64,000 bases of DNA from Paraescarpia echinospica (lineage: Eukaryota; Annelida; Polychaeta; Sabellida; Siboglinidae): assembly GCA_020002185.1 (NCBI GenBank), contig CM034533.1, positions 46,431,195 to 46,495,194 on the forward strand, in the 5' to 3' direction. A program made the position numbers and the translations under genes. How positions within the stretch are numbered: the stretch's first letter is position 1; each line of letters begins with the position of its first letter. This document shows positions 12,236-26,000 of the stretch, piece after piece. The notes beneath the pieces are model-generated. The model saw only the letters and a program-made list of their open reading frames with translations, made no database searches and was not told the DNA's origin.

Positions 12236-12745
12236 CACAATACAATACAACAATACAATACAATACAACTTTATTAATCCCTGTAAGGGCAATTACATTG
12301 TCGTGTGGACGAGAACAATGTATACAAATATATAAATATATATATATATATAACATAGGTAACAGCGTATTATTGGCACAATTCATCATGGTCACACAAA
12401 TAATAATTTATCACGTGAAGACATGGAGTGCATTTCTTCACACTGTAACCACTAGATATATATAGAACACACACGACATTCATTTCACATCGTTAAAAAG
12501 ACTGATTGCAACAGGAATAAAAGATAATTTCTTAAGGTTTGTTTTGCACGAGGGGCACCTACAACGGCGGCCCGTGGGATATAGAGCATGACTATCATTG
12601 GCTAAAATAGAACGTGCCTTCCTAAGCACCTGTTGTTTATAAAACTGAGTGATGTCTCTCAGAGTCTTTCCAATTATTTTGGAATTGACACGTACTCACT
12701 TCTGTAAACTGTTCTTGTTTTTAACACGCAGGTTGAAATACCAGC
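12236..12745 (-). mobile_element. Non-LTR retrotransposon 3' fragment
   Basis: On the minus strand, from about 12740 down to a TGA near 12495, the translation gives VNSKIIGKTLRDITQFY then KQQVLRKARSILANDSHALYP, GRRCRCP and LSFIPVAISLFN. This is the conserved C-terminal tail of many fish and invertebrate LINE proteins (KIIG, KARSI, D-SH-L, GRR-R-P, SFIP-AI--N). The 3' UTR ends with CCTTACAGGGATTAATAAAG and a (TTGTA)n tail at 12240-12270, the typical terminal stem and short repeat of such elements. It is 5'-truncated, and one stop interrupts the frame near 12700. The clade (Rex1/CR1 group versus L2) is not decided. Confidence 0.8.
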
Positions 12746-13450
12746 AAATAAAAGAAAAGCAAAGAACACGCGCAATAAAAGACTTGTTTTATGAATTATA
12801 CGTCTCTCCTAATACACACCACGTCTTCGTCTTCGCCGCAATTTCGATATCCGTAGCAACAAGGCAAATTTCACAGTTTCTAAAAAAACTAAGCGTTATA
12901 ACTCACAGAAACGGATGCTACGCTACTCGAATATATTCATCCCACAAAATTCGACATAAAATTGTATTCCGAACAAGAAGTTTCCAATATTACGAAAACT
13001 GCAAAGACCTCTTATCAAACCTACATTGAAAAACGCACTTATTCGGGTATGCATGTTTCTGTATATACATATGCATGCATGTTTGTATATGCACATATGT
13101 ATGCATGTTTGTGTATGTGTATACATTATGTATGCTTGTACGATTGTATGCATAAAAGCATATATGAATGAGTGCATGTAGGTCTATACAGCTGTATATC
13201 TACGGCAGCCCGTCAGTCCGAATATCTCTGTATGAAACCCTCGTGTTTAGGCTTATGTGAGCAGCAGATCTGTCAGTGATGAAATGCAGTGTTTCAATTT
13301 AAGCGGTCCTACAAATTGGACATGACGCTACGTAAGAACTGACCATGATGTGTACGCCTGCGCAAGACGTATTCAATCCTACACATATGCACACCTCTGA
13401 TTTTGTAGAGGTCGCCATGGTACGGCCAGCCAGATCATGGCTGGTATTCG
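12746..13450. other. Region upstream of the membrane-protein gene
   Basis: The presumed 5' flank and promoter/5' UTR of the gene starting at 13451. It contains ATG-rich repeats built on TGTATATGCAT (about 13040-13150). I see no convincing TATA box. An out-of-frame ATG in a strong context (GCCATGG at about 13417) could act as an upstream start. Confidence 0.4.
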
Positions 13451-13667
13451 ATGGTGACGCGGGCAGTTCCCAGATATATGCCGCATCAACAGTTACCGAC
13501 CGTCAGACCTGCCGTTCCGAGACCGTCTCCCACTCCACCGGTGAAACGGCGGCCATGGAAGCGACCGTCCCAGCAATGTCTACGCGGCTACCGTGGAGTG
13601 GCTTTCTTTGCCCTCTTCCTGTCTGTTGTCACGATCAGTGCTATCGGCTACACCATTCATCTGGCTG
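13451..13667 (+). CDS. Exon 1: cytoplasmic tail and transmembrane helix
   Basis: The first in-frame ATG after an in-frame TAG near 13407 opens a Pro/Arg-rich basic segment of about 48 residues. A hydrophobic stretch [19 protein letters not shown] follows. Basic residues on its N-terminal side predict a type II (N-in) orientation. The exon ends in phase 1 at G|GTAAGT. A second frame starts at an ATG in better Kozak context (about 13417) and overlaps it for the whole length, but it is Ser/Thr-rich, has no membrane helix and ends exactly at the donor TAA. I therefore favour the membrane frame, although an upstream 5' exon remains possible. Confidence 0.72.
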
Positions 13668-14002
13668 GTAAGTACTGATCGTTATCAGTAGGCACGTTTA
13701 AACGTCATTTTGCAGTCTACTTGGCCGTAGCAATGTTTCACCAAAAAACTGAGTTACACGTAGGTCCCTCTATCGATCAAATAGTACACTAGTGCGTACG
13801 ACAAAGACAAGAAGTTATATATATATTCTGTTCCGATAGTCACATTCAAGTGTCTTTTACCTACATGTAATTGTTGATGTTTGAGTTGGCGGTCAACAAT
13901 CTTCTCTGGTATTTACCAAAGTTGTCTGTACTTAAATAAATACAATATCCATCGGCCCATCTGCCATTGAGGAGTGAGGGCAATACGCAAGACATTTAAC
14001 AG

Positions 14003-14042
<40 letters not shown>

Positions 14043-16788
14043 CAGCCAAACATGGGGCTGATTTCCATGTTATATGACATGCTCTAATAGCTTTGCCAAC
14101 ACATTCACATTCAATGCCCAGTACATTTGTTTCAAGAATTCGTAGCTGTGCGGCTTTGTCAAAAATTAGGGACCAGAAACCATCGAACGTCTGATGATGT
14201 ACATTGGAACAGACCTATCGTAAAGACCCACTCACAAGTTACGGCCCTGACACGATTATATGTCCGACAGCGAATGATTCCGGGCAACGAAAAGGGCTTA
14301 CCGGATACTTTAGACCATCAATGTTCTCAAGTTCTGCTCCCCAGAGCGGCGTAGTATCGCCATCGCTTCAGGCATCTAGTTGATCCCACTGTGTCTCAAG
14401 CCCGTTGGCTGGGAATGCGCCCCCCACCCCACCCCACACTGAGACAAAACAGTTCCGCTTGGGGAGAACAAGTTCATTGATGTATGTGGCTGTGCTGTTT
14501 CGCCGAAGCCGGTTATCCGCGACATCGGCGTTCAACTCGACAACACTATGTCGATTCAAGAGCGTCGTGTTTGCCAGGTTTCATATTGTCACCTCCGAAG
14601 CATCGCGTTAATTCGGAAATGTCTTACCACTAATGCCTGCAGAACCATTGTGATCGCCTTAGTCATGTCACGTATTGATTACAGCAACGCAGTGTTATAT
14701 GGTCTGCCGGAGACGCACGTGCGAAAGCTGCACATGGTACAGAATTCCGCAGAACGTCTGATTACCGGGACAAGGAGACGAGAACACATAACACCTGTTC
14801 TGTAACGTCTGCACTGGTTGCCTGTACGCCAGCGGATCGAATTCAAGCTGTTACTGCTTGTATATCGTGTAGTGCACCATCTCGGCCCTGCGTACATTTC
14901 ATCGCTCGTGACATCCTACACGCCGACCAGATCACTTAGATCGGCCGAACAAGGTCTGCTGACTGTTACGAGATATCACCTTGAACATTATGGCCGTCGT
15001 TCCTTCTAGGTGGCTGGCCCGATACTGTGGAATACCCTGCCTCAGGCCGTCAGGCATGTAAACTGCGTTGCCACTTTCAAATCACTCTTAAAGACACACT
15101 TATTTCGACAGGCCTTCAAAGAACTTTGCCGTCCGCATCAGTGGCATTTGTGCAATATTGACATTCGGTTATGTACTTAGGTTGCAGTTATTTATTTACT
15201 TATTTTAATTTTTTTTAATTAGCATATCATATGTATTTAGTTAATTTAATTTAAGCACATTATTTATTTTAGGTATTTAAACGGCTAATTCATTTAATTC
15301 ATGTATAATATATACACTTGTAAATATATATATATTTTTTTATTCAGGTTTATTTAACTGACATTTTATGTAATTTTTATATGCTACTTTTAAATCATAT
15401 TCGTTTACCTTTCTATTTAATATTTATATTTAATATGTTTTAGGTCATTTAGTGTATTTTATTTATACTCTATGATTGTCAGCGCCTTTGAGCAGATTTG
15501 TTATCCGGGCACACGGCGCTCTATAAATGCTTTATAATAAATAACTATGAGAGCACTAGTGCCGTTTGATTTGAAATGGTGATATAACCACGTCGATCAA
15601 TCTCCAACATCCTCTGCACCGCGTATTATCTCCCAAAACGAAACAACCTTCCCCAAAAATAAATCAGCCATGCTATAGGCATCGCTACTTATATAAGCAT
15701 TTTCTCATGCATATCAAAAACAGCCGTCCTTTACCAGAGTGACGTTTTCGTAGACCTGGAAAACATTTCATTTGGTATATCGATACAGATAACCCACACG
15801 CGATAAGATAACGTGTTCAATAAATACCACTTGAATAACGTATTCACTTACCTAGTCGATAGTGGCGTTGGTCATTTCAGCTGCATTGAGTGTTTTACTT
15901 CGCTGTCCGTTGCACCGAGGTGTCGTATTCCATGTTAATCCTGTGTTGCGGTGGTCAGGGCCTTGGAATCTCATCGAGAGACCCGGTTTTTATGTCCACT
16001 CACTCTCGTTTGGAAACCTGTGCAAATTCTTTCACCCCATTTTGTTGGTTTCTCTTGGAAGACACTACTCCTTTGGTTTAATCTACCTGGTGTCTATGCC
16101 AGGAAATGTAAACCACCCCGAACAGGAAAATGGAAAAGGCATTGACTCACATAGTCAATTATGGTTGCGATCGAAAACAAAAAACACTTCACGGGCGCGA
16201 GCAGCCCATGATCGATACGACAGTGTCAATAAAGCGGAACCCACGATCACTGACCTTCCTTAAAGAGGTGCAGTCTGTATATGAGTTTACAACAGATCTA
16301 TATCCCATGTTTTGCTGGAATATCGTCTTTAAACAAATTAGTGCAATGTTATCACATTATTTATCATCATTAATTCATTTTACGAAACTAAATGAAATTT
16401 AAACAAATATATCACACGAGGAATGAACAAGAAAGTCATGAAGTGAGATGAAGTATGTGTCGTTTGAGTTGTATTGTAATGTTGGTGTTTAACATTGTCC
16501 TTGCAGGAGCAGGAATCGCCACAGCCCCAGAGCCAGGTGAGGCGCAACACACTCCGCGGTTTACATTAGACGTTCATATTATTTTAGTTTATTCCTTAAA
16601 AGTACACACGTTAGTGGAAATTAAATCATGGACGTGATTACAAACCGGTGAGATACCCCGTTGAGTATTTGGTATGGTTTTATCCCCAAAAAAATATAAG
16701 AATTAATTTGTCGTGTTGTTCACGAATTGCTTTGTTAGGTGATATTGATGTGTGGAATGATTCGTGGTACAATATATGCATATACATG

Positions 16789-16827
<39 letters not shown>

Positions 16828-16877
16828 TAACAGTATCCCGCTGATAGGTGCAGTACTTTATGCCACATATCACTTGC

Positions 16878-16962
<85 letters not shown>

Positions 16963-16976
16963 CATACACACACACA

Positions 16977-17016
<40 letters not shown>

Positions 17017-20000
17017 AGTGATATGTGGCATAGAGTACTGCACCTATCAGCTGGATACTGTTAGTTGTAGGGAGGAAATATTGTTTCATAAACAGTTGGC
17101 AATTAAATTAAACGGAACACTTGTATTTAAGTAACGTTTTTGTAGTACCTTTGTGGTATACATCCTTGTAGTATGTATTGTTTTGCATTACGATATTGTG
17201 ATATGTTTGTTTTCGCTTAATCTACAGAGGAATTCAAAGGAAATGTGACGTTGGACAAGGAATACAAGACAACTTACGACAATCCTCAATCACCCGAGTA
17301 CAAACAGCTGGCATCTGATTTATGTACAAAAGTTGGTATTTATAATTATGTTATAATGTGCTTCTTATTTATACTACGCCCCACTGCTTATAAAATGTGC
17401 TGATTCCATGCTGATTCCAGTTCCGCTCGACCATGTTTCTTCTTGCGTTACATAGCCCCCTGGAATCGTCTAATAGTGCGACTGTCGTGGATTTTAGTAT
17501 ATTATTTTAATTCACTCGTCTCGTACCTTGCCAACGCCTGTTCTACACCACCGATTTGACATCCGTGATCTTGGCAGAATCATAGTTTTTAGAGTAAGAG
17601 AAACCCGCCCATTCGTTCGGTATTCCAAACTCATTGCCATTGCTATTGGCACGGCAGCCCAGGAATTCGTCAATGTTGAGATATCTTTGGAAAACAAATA
17701 ATAATGGGTCCATAGCTGGAAAATCTGTAGGATGCGTCACTTCGTAGAAAGGTGATCACGTAGTGACAATGGGTTCAAGACCACCTATCAAGGTAAACAA
17801 TAACACATGTGAGCGTAGATCAACAGTATATATTCCGGGTGTGTCAGCCATATTGGATATGTGCAAATCAAATATTCGTTCAATCAAATTATAAAGTATT
17901 GTACACACACGCATTCTAGTGTTCATATACCTTCATTCTAGAAAGACTATTTTAAAGCGCTGAAATATGTCACCTGAGAAAGGAGATATGACAACCTATT
18001 TTATATTTCTAAATTGATTTTTTGTAAATTAACTCTTCATCGAAATGTATATATCTAGGTATCGGGAAACCCTAATTCTAAAAGATTAAATTATTCAAAT
18101 ATGGCATCAAGATACATAGCATTATATTGATAGTTGGATGCTGTATTGGATATATTTCCACAACAGGGATTTCTTTGGGACTTTAATTATAGTGGTTGAG
18201 GGCCTGATACAAATTAAGTTGGTAACAAGTTATGATACAATTTGTCCCAACTGGGTTGAAAAGAGTTAGCTTTCCTAGACTGTAGGGTAGTTTTGTGAAC
18301 ACGCGCAAATGCCGAAACGCGTAAATGACAATGTGTACGATGCACGGTCAGTGTTGCAATGTCGTAGAAAATTGTATAATATTTATGTATTCTTAGCTTA
18401 TAATTTATTGCACAAAGTGGTCAGATAACAAAAAGCAAATACAATATGCAACAGCTCAGTTGTCCCAAATCTGGTAAAGTATGATCGTGAAAATAGGCAG
18501 ACGAATGTACCAAAAAACAACAAGGAAGCAATCACTTTTTTCGTTTCTTAGATGATGGCAACTCTGAGGAAAGGAACTTTGAGCGAAGATGCGCAGTCAT
18601 GTCGTGTGAACGCTTTCAGGTCAGTTTCAATGCAATCGTGTCGTATGAACATCTTCAAGTTTCAGTGCTGTCGTGACGTATGAATGCTTTCATGTGAGTG
18701 TCAGTGCAATCATGTCGTGTGAACGCCTTCAGTTCAGTATCAATGCATTCGGTTTGTGTGAACGCCTTCAGTTCAGTGTTAATGCATTATACTATATTAA
18801 ACGACCTCAGTGAGAACATCAGCTAATACACATGCAAGGCGTGTCGATGTTGAATACCATTTCATAACATGCTTTCGATAATTATGCGCACATGGTGTTT
18901 CTGCGTCAATTTCCTCTATATAATAAGGTGCGCGATCGTAGTGACATCCGGCATATATGTTACTGGAATTGGGAATGTTACAAAAGAATGAATACATTAG
19001 CAAGGAGCGATGTGAACTTAGTCTTGATTATCCTTTGCCATGCTAATCAACAATAATAATATTATATGCCAAAGTATTTACTTTTTTAAAAGCAATGTTA
19101 CCGATAATTGCCTTGTACAAAATGGATCGTTTTGGTTTGTTTTTTTTGATTTTGTTTTTTCAATTAGTAAATCTCTTGCAGAGGCCAATGCGTAGAACAC
19201 AAGAATCTCAATTAGTATCAATAATAGCATTCAATTTCATTTCGGTTTATATTATAGATGCAAAATAATTACGTACTCCAATTGGAATACGGTATTGGTA
19301 TGCGCACGTAGCCTAACTACTTGTTTTGCCCATATTTATAACGTATCGAAGCTGGTATTATATCGACGTTATGTCCATGTTTTTCTAGACCAGGAAGTAT
19401 CATCGTATACTTCATCTTAGTCATCCAGCAATTCAGTGCCCGGGACAGCGGCTCGCAGGAGAGAGGGGCGGCTGAGCTGGCGGAGGTGATCAAACAGGAA
19501 ATAGTGAATGAGGCGAAGAAGAAGGACGGTCTCTTTGACGACTACCAGAAGGAGCCCGGGTCTATGGAGCCGCCTGTGATCATATCAACAAAACCAACCA
19601 CAACAACAGCTACCACCACAACCACAACCGCCACCACAGCCACAACCACAACCAAGACCCCGACCACAACAACAACTGCAGCTACCACCACAATCACAAC
19701 CACAACCGCGACCACAGCTAAACAAACCCACAACCACAACCAAAACCCCGACCACAACCACAGCTACAGCTACAGCCACAGCCACAACCACAACCGCGAC
19801 CACAGCTACAACCACAACTTCAACCGCAACCACCACTCCTGTTCCCTCATCAGGTATGTCGGCAGCATGAGAAGCAACACGTACACGTGCGAGGATAATA
19901 AATATTTATATTTGTAATCAGGACATTTGCATAAAGTAATAATAAATATATTTGGAAGAGTAGATCAACATCATGGGCACAAGCCTTTCCATGTAGGTGC

Positions 20001-23000
20001 TTTCCTTGTTACGCTGATATTGCTCCGATGCTATATTATTTTATTACATTTATTATAAATAAAATAAAAAAATATTATTATAAACGAAGACAACTTTACG
20101 GCGGCTACTTTCTAAAAATAGCATTACTTGCTGAAATAGATATACAAGTTCCAACCCTCCAGGTTGAGTTGTAACTCCTACGTGTTGTCTTAAGAGTGAC
20201 GGTTTTGCACGAGGTATTACTATACTTGCGCTCGAATGCATTCGACACCAACCGGAGCATGCAGGCCATTGTTTCATAGCAAACTTCTGGTTTGATCGTT
20301 GTTTGCAGTGCATCCCGACAGTACTAACGCCAGAGCTGCACCTGTAAAAAATAAATTAAATGCAACTTGAACAGAATAAACGATGCCAAATATATCAGGG
20401 GTCAAATGCCACGTGTGCTTCTAACAAAAGTACGTCCCAAAAACATGGTAGCATTGTTATTGTCGTTCTAATAATTGAAACTGGTAGAATGCATTTCAAA
20501 GACAGTACTAGACACATTAACAGCGTCATATTGCATAAATATACATATCATTGCTGACCAAATCATCACGATGCATATGTCATATCCGCCGAAGGTCAAC
20601 AATATGTGTGATGACATATTTTAGAAAAGGAGAAATGTACCGCGACAACCTGTGCGAATGGTGGCACGTGTAGAAACACTACGACTGGCGTACAGTGCGA
20701 CTGTCGAGATTACTTCACCGGGGCCAAGTGTGAGACAGGTTCGTGTTTACGTGCGTGGATGCGTAGTTTTGAACATGTGCACGTTTGTACGAGTGTTCGT
20801 GTGCATGTGTATGTATGTATGTATAGGCATATAAGCATGTAGGCATGTAGGCATGTAAGCATGTATGCATGCTTATCCGCTTTCCTGTATGAGTTCCTGC
20901 GTGCATGCATGCGTCCATGAATTTCGACTTCAGCAATAACAAATGTGACATTTATTTGTTTTCCGAACAGAACAATGTGCCGCGACCACGTGTGCGAATG
21001 GTGGCACATGTAAAGACACTACAACGGGCGTACAATGCGAGTGTCCAGATCACTTCACCGGGGCCAAGTGTGAAACAGGTACGTACTACTAGACAGACAT
21101 ACAGATAGACAGACATACAGACAGACAGACGGACAGACGGACAGAAGGACGGACGGACGGACGTATTCAGATACTTTTTTCTGTGCCAAGGTTATGTCAA
21201 CGAATCAGCTACGATTTGTTGCCTGCAAGGACACAGATAATGTATTTATTTGTTTTTAAAACAGAACAAAGTACCGTGAACACGTGTGCGAATGGTAGAA
21301 CATGTAAGGACACTATAACAGGCGTACATTGTGATTGCCGAGATCACTTCACCGGGGCCAAGTGTAAAACAGTCATGTCCACAGTCATTCATTCGTCTAA
21401 ATAGTTCGTCTATACAAAACGCCTTTGAGACTAGGCGCTAGTAAACGTGCAAACCGTGCAACTGGTCAACATAGAACGGGGCCTAGTTAATTAATGATTT
21501 GTTTACTGAATGGATGAATGGATGAATTAATGAATCCCAAACAATGCGTGTTTTGTTGTCGTAAGAATGTTCTAGTGTCTGGATTAACATAAATCTGCAC
21601 CAGGACCTGCGCCTGCACCATATGAAATGTATTAATTTTCCGAACAGAACAATGCACCACGACCACGTGTGCGAATGGTGGCACATGTAAAGACACTACA
21701 ACAGGCGTACAGTGCGAGTGTCCAGATCACTTCACCGGGGCCAAGTGTGAAACAGGTACGTACTCCTAGACAGACAGACAGATAGACAGACATACAGATG
21801 GACGAACGGCCGGACGGACGGCCGGGCGGGCGGGCGGGCGGGCGGACGGACGGACGGACGGACGGACAGACGGACGGACGGAAGAACGAACGGACGGACG
21901 GACAGACAGACAGACAGGCGGCCGGACAGACAGACGGACGGACGGACGGACGGACGGACGGACGGACGGAAGAACGAACGGACGGACGGAGGGGCGGACG
22001 GACGGACAGACAGACAGACAGGCGGACGGACGGACGGACGGACGGACGGACGGACGGACGGACGGACGGACGGACGGACGGACGGACGGACGGACGGACG
22101 GACGGACGGACAGGCAGACAGACGGACTGTCAGACAGACAGACAGACATAGTTGTTTATTCATCCAATTGTACAATATGGTATACTAATAATGATAGTAA
22201 TAATACACATTAAGGTATAATAGTAACAATGTGAGATTTAAGATTAGTGTCGAATTGAATACACAACTTTGATATGGGAGATTCCTGTTAAGACTAAACA
22301 CGAGTAGAGTATTCATATACTTTTTTCTGTGCCAAGGTTATGTCAACGAATCAGCTACGATTTGTTGCCTGCAAGGACACAGATAATGTATTTATTTGTT
22401 TTCAAAACAGAACAATGTACCGTGAACACGTGTGCGAATGGTGGAACATGTATGGACACTATAACAGGCGTACATTGTGATTGCCGAGATCACTTCACCG
22501 AGGCCAAGTGTAAAACAGGCATGTCCACAGTCACTCATTCGTCTAAATAGTTCGTCTATACAAAACACCTTTGAGACTAGGCGCTAGTAAACGTGCAAAC
22601 CGTGCAACTGGTCAACATAGAACGGGGCCTAGTTAATTAATGATTTGTTTACTGAATGGATGAATGAATGAATCCCAAATAATGCGTGTTTTGTTGTCGT
22701 AAGAATGTTCTAGTGTCTGGATTAACATACACCTGCACCAGGACCTGCGCCTGCACCATATGAAATGTATTAATTTCCCGAACAGAACAATGCACCACGA
22801 CCACGTGTACGAATGGTGGCACATGTAAAGACACTACAACAGGCGTACAGTGCGAGTGTCCAGATCACTTCACCGGGGCCAAGTGTGAAACAGGTTGGCA
22901 CGTATTCGTAGAACGTTCAAATCCAAGGCACCAATTTCAACATAGCCACTTTAGGCCCCCGCCGCCGCTATCATTATCACTACAACCACCGACACCGACC

Positions 23001-26000
23001 ACCACCACAATCACCACCACAACCACGACTACCACCACGGCCATCACCACCACCACTGCCATCACCACGACGACGACAACCACCAACACCACCACCACCG
23101 CCGCCGCCATCATTACTAACACCACTAGTATCATCATCAACACGAGTCATTACCACCATCACCATCATCTTCATCATTATCACTACAACCACCACCACCC
23201 TCACCACCACCCCAATTACCACCACAACCATCACCACTGATTTTCATTGTCTATATCATCATACATATCATGTTATACAGCACTACCATTTGCATTTCAA
23301 ATGCCAACCATCCTTCTGCACAACTAATTATACAATACGATATTCCACGATTTCTATATTTACTGAGCAGTGCTTGAAGTGGTACCTTTTCTGATTGTGT
23401 CTAAAAAATCTAAATAATAATATATAGTTTTAAAATAACCTAAATCAGAATGTCTAGTTGCGACCCTTCATTTAAATATTTCGTGATTTCTTACTTGTTT
23501 CCAGAGGTGATTGGTTGTTCGTCTGACAGTTGCAAGAATGGCGGAACATGCACAGCTGCAGCCACGGGGTTTAACTGTACTTGCGATGACGGCTACACGG
23601 GGGCAAGGTGTGAGAGAAGTAAGGTCCTTGCTCACATCACACCTTCATCAGTATATGAATTCAAATAAAATGTGTTGTACTCGTTACTATATGTAAAATA
23701 CATAATAAGTCACATTAAATAATTACTGAATTATTATTGACTTGTAATCATTGTGTGAGTGAATAGAATAAAAGGACTAAAACTTAAGTTATTTTGGCCA
23801 CATCAAAAGACATAATTCTTTAGAGAAAAGAGTCCTAGAAGGCAAAGTGGAGGGAAAGAGAGGAAGGGGAAGACCAAGGAGAAGATGGGAGCAGGACATC
23901 AGCGACTGGTTGGTAGACGACGTCGTGAGAGCAGGGAGACGAACGGCAGACAGAGCAGCGTATCGTGGGATCATCCGGGGAGCTACGTCTCGCAGAGATA
24001 TGCTGAACTGAAGAAGAAGAATCATTGTGTATAGATGTTTCTACAAATCCCGGTGCGTCGGGTTTACCCATAAACATATAAATTACCTGTAAGAAATATA
24101 TACAGATAGTCAATTAAATTGGACAATGTTACAATATTACAGCATGTGCCTTTTGGCATTCCACACTCCGGGTATAGGATGCAAAGTGAAGTTTGCCGGT
24201 AAAACGTGATCAATTTCATAGTTAGATCTTAGTCTTAATGTATGACGTCTTCGTTTGGTTGGTGATAATTTAGCAACGTTGCCACCCAGAGAAATAATTC
24301 TAGATGGTGAAAGGACAAGGACACATTTGACTTTTTGAGAATCCAACTTATGTTTTAATTATCATTTATGTGAGGTGTATGTCAATTTTGTTTTTAAACA
24401 TAATATTACACACATTTCTAGCAACCACACAATCAGCAGATAATATATCCCATTCAGCAATAGGCCTTTGTGAGTATGAATGCAAACCAGAGTACATAGG
24501 AGAAAGGTGTGAGAGCGGTGAGCTGTCCCCGCCCATTTCATATATATGGGACTACTTCACATATCATTAACAAATCAAGTGGAATTGGTTATTCTCTCAG
24601 TCAGTGCCTCTTCTGAAGTCCTTGCACTGGCGTTCTGTACGATATTTTATTATTTTTAAGATATGTACCATTACATACCAGTCACTTTCATGTAAGCAAC
24701 CAGCATATTTATATTTACATTCACTGCTTAATCCTGTAGAAAGCCTATCCTTTTCTTCCTAGAGTCAATACTAATATTGGAACTAGGGCATTTTTGTTGC
24801 TGCACCAACTCTCTGAAATTTGCTCCCTCTTAGTGTTAAATCAGAACCTGATTTACGTTGATGTTGACCTAAATAAATTGAGGATAGAGTTTAACGTTCC
24901 TTCAGATAAATATCCAGATGCCTAATTCCCAATTCCCATTAGCTATGTGCCTTGTGACATGTTACCTTCCGGGCATTTGATTTAAATAAAATGTTGTACC
25001 AAAGTAGGCTAACTTACATTTTCGGATACTCTACATAAAGATCTGTAAACAAATATCATAGTTAAATCGATTATGTTGCTCTGCTTGTAGAACTAACGAT
25101 ATGCGACAAGGAACGGCCGTGTAAATATGGCGGTCGATGTGTCGTCAAGTCAGCGACGGAATACGTCTGTGTCTGTCTGACGTGTGGCTGTCTGTCATCT
25201 CCGCCTCTCACGTCCACATGTGATATCGGTGAGTACGCGCGCGCGTCTTTGTGTGTCTCTGCCCTTCTGTAAATGTAAGATGTTTAGTTTTCCTGAATGT
25301 GCAAGAAACACAAATGTGCTGTAATATTGCAGACACAACAACGATCTGCAGTGGTGTGACATCTTCAACTTTCCACCTGACGGGATTTCCTTATGACTGT
25401 CACAAGTATGTGAACTGCACAGGTGGATACTTTGTAGCAGTAGAGACTGTTACAAATAACTACGTGTACAACCCAGCGGACGGGAAAGCAACAGTCCCCA
25501 CGCAGTTAGCTTGTGCAGTTAACGTGGGTGAGTAGAGTCGTGTGTCTGGTTAAAACGTAAACACATCCTGATGTTTGTAACATTGTAATATTTTGACATT
25601 TGGACGCTACGAACTCGATTTATCGTTACAATAGGCACATCTATTGACAGATAATAACTGACAATTATTTTCACTAAGCATTAAACAAAAGAGAGGAATG
25701 AAGAAGACAATTTTAAAGATCAATACTGCATTATGTGATTACAGCGCTATATAAATATCGTATATTGTTATTATTATTAATATAAAGAGGGAGTTTTAAA
25801 CAGGGAGTTATACATACATATAATAATACACCTTTTTACTCCTAAATCGTTGGCAACCAAGCTCAGAGGCGCATACATAGGGAGTGATACTGAGTAACAA
25901 AGATATATCGTATACGATTGCGGTGATGTGGCGAATGTTACAGAGCCAGAGATCTGCGAAGTCAACACGTGTCAAAACAATGGCACATGTTTGGACACAC

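Larger units (their letters stand above)
21180..21767 (+). repeat. Exon-pair duplication, left copy (EGF 3-4)
   Basis: Matches 22325-22905 at an offset of 1146 bp at the left, falling to 1138 bp at the right because of one 8-bp deletion. The match includes introns as well as exons. Confidence 0.9.
22325..22905 (+). repeat. Exon-pair duplication, right copy (EGF 5-6)
   Basis: Right copy of the same block. Intronic identity is as high as exonic, so the event is recent. Confidence 0.9.

Noticed and set aside
13345..13671. 108-codon frame as the start of the membrane-protein gene
   Set aside because: It overlaps exon 1 but lacks a membrane helix, ends in TAA exactly at the splice donor and does not join exon 2 in phase, whereas the 13451 frame does.
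15862..16263. 133-codon frame in intron 1 as a gene
   Set aside because: No domain, no clear start context, overlapping alternative frames of similar length, and no sign of splicing.
21768..22148. CRISPR-like array
   Set aside because: The repeats are contiguous 4-bp units without spacers, in a eukaryotic intron.
21732..22175. Ser-Val-Arg-Pro and Asp-Gly-Arg-Thr repeat proteins
   Set aside because: They are translations of the GGAC tetranucleotide tract inside an intron.
22937..23237. Val/Met-rich or Gly-rich minus-strand frames
   Set aside because: They arise from the CCA/CAC trinucleotide repeat.
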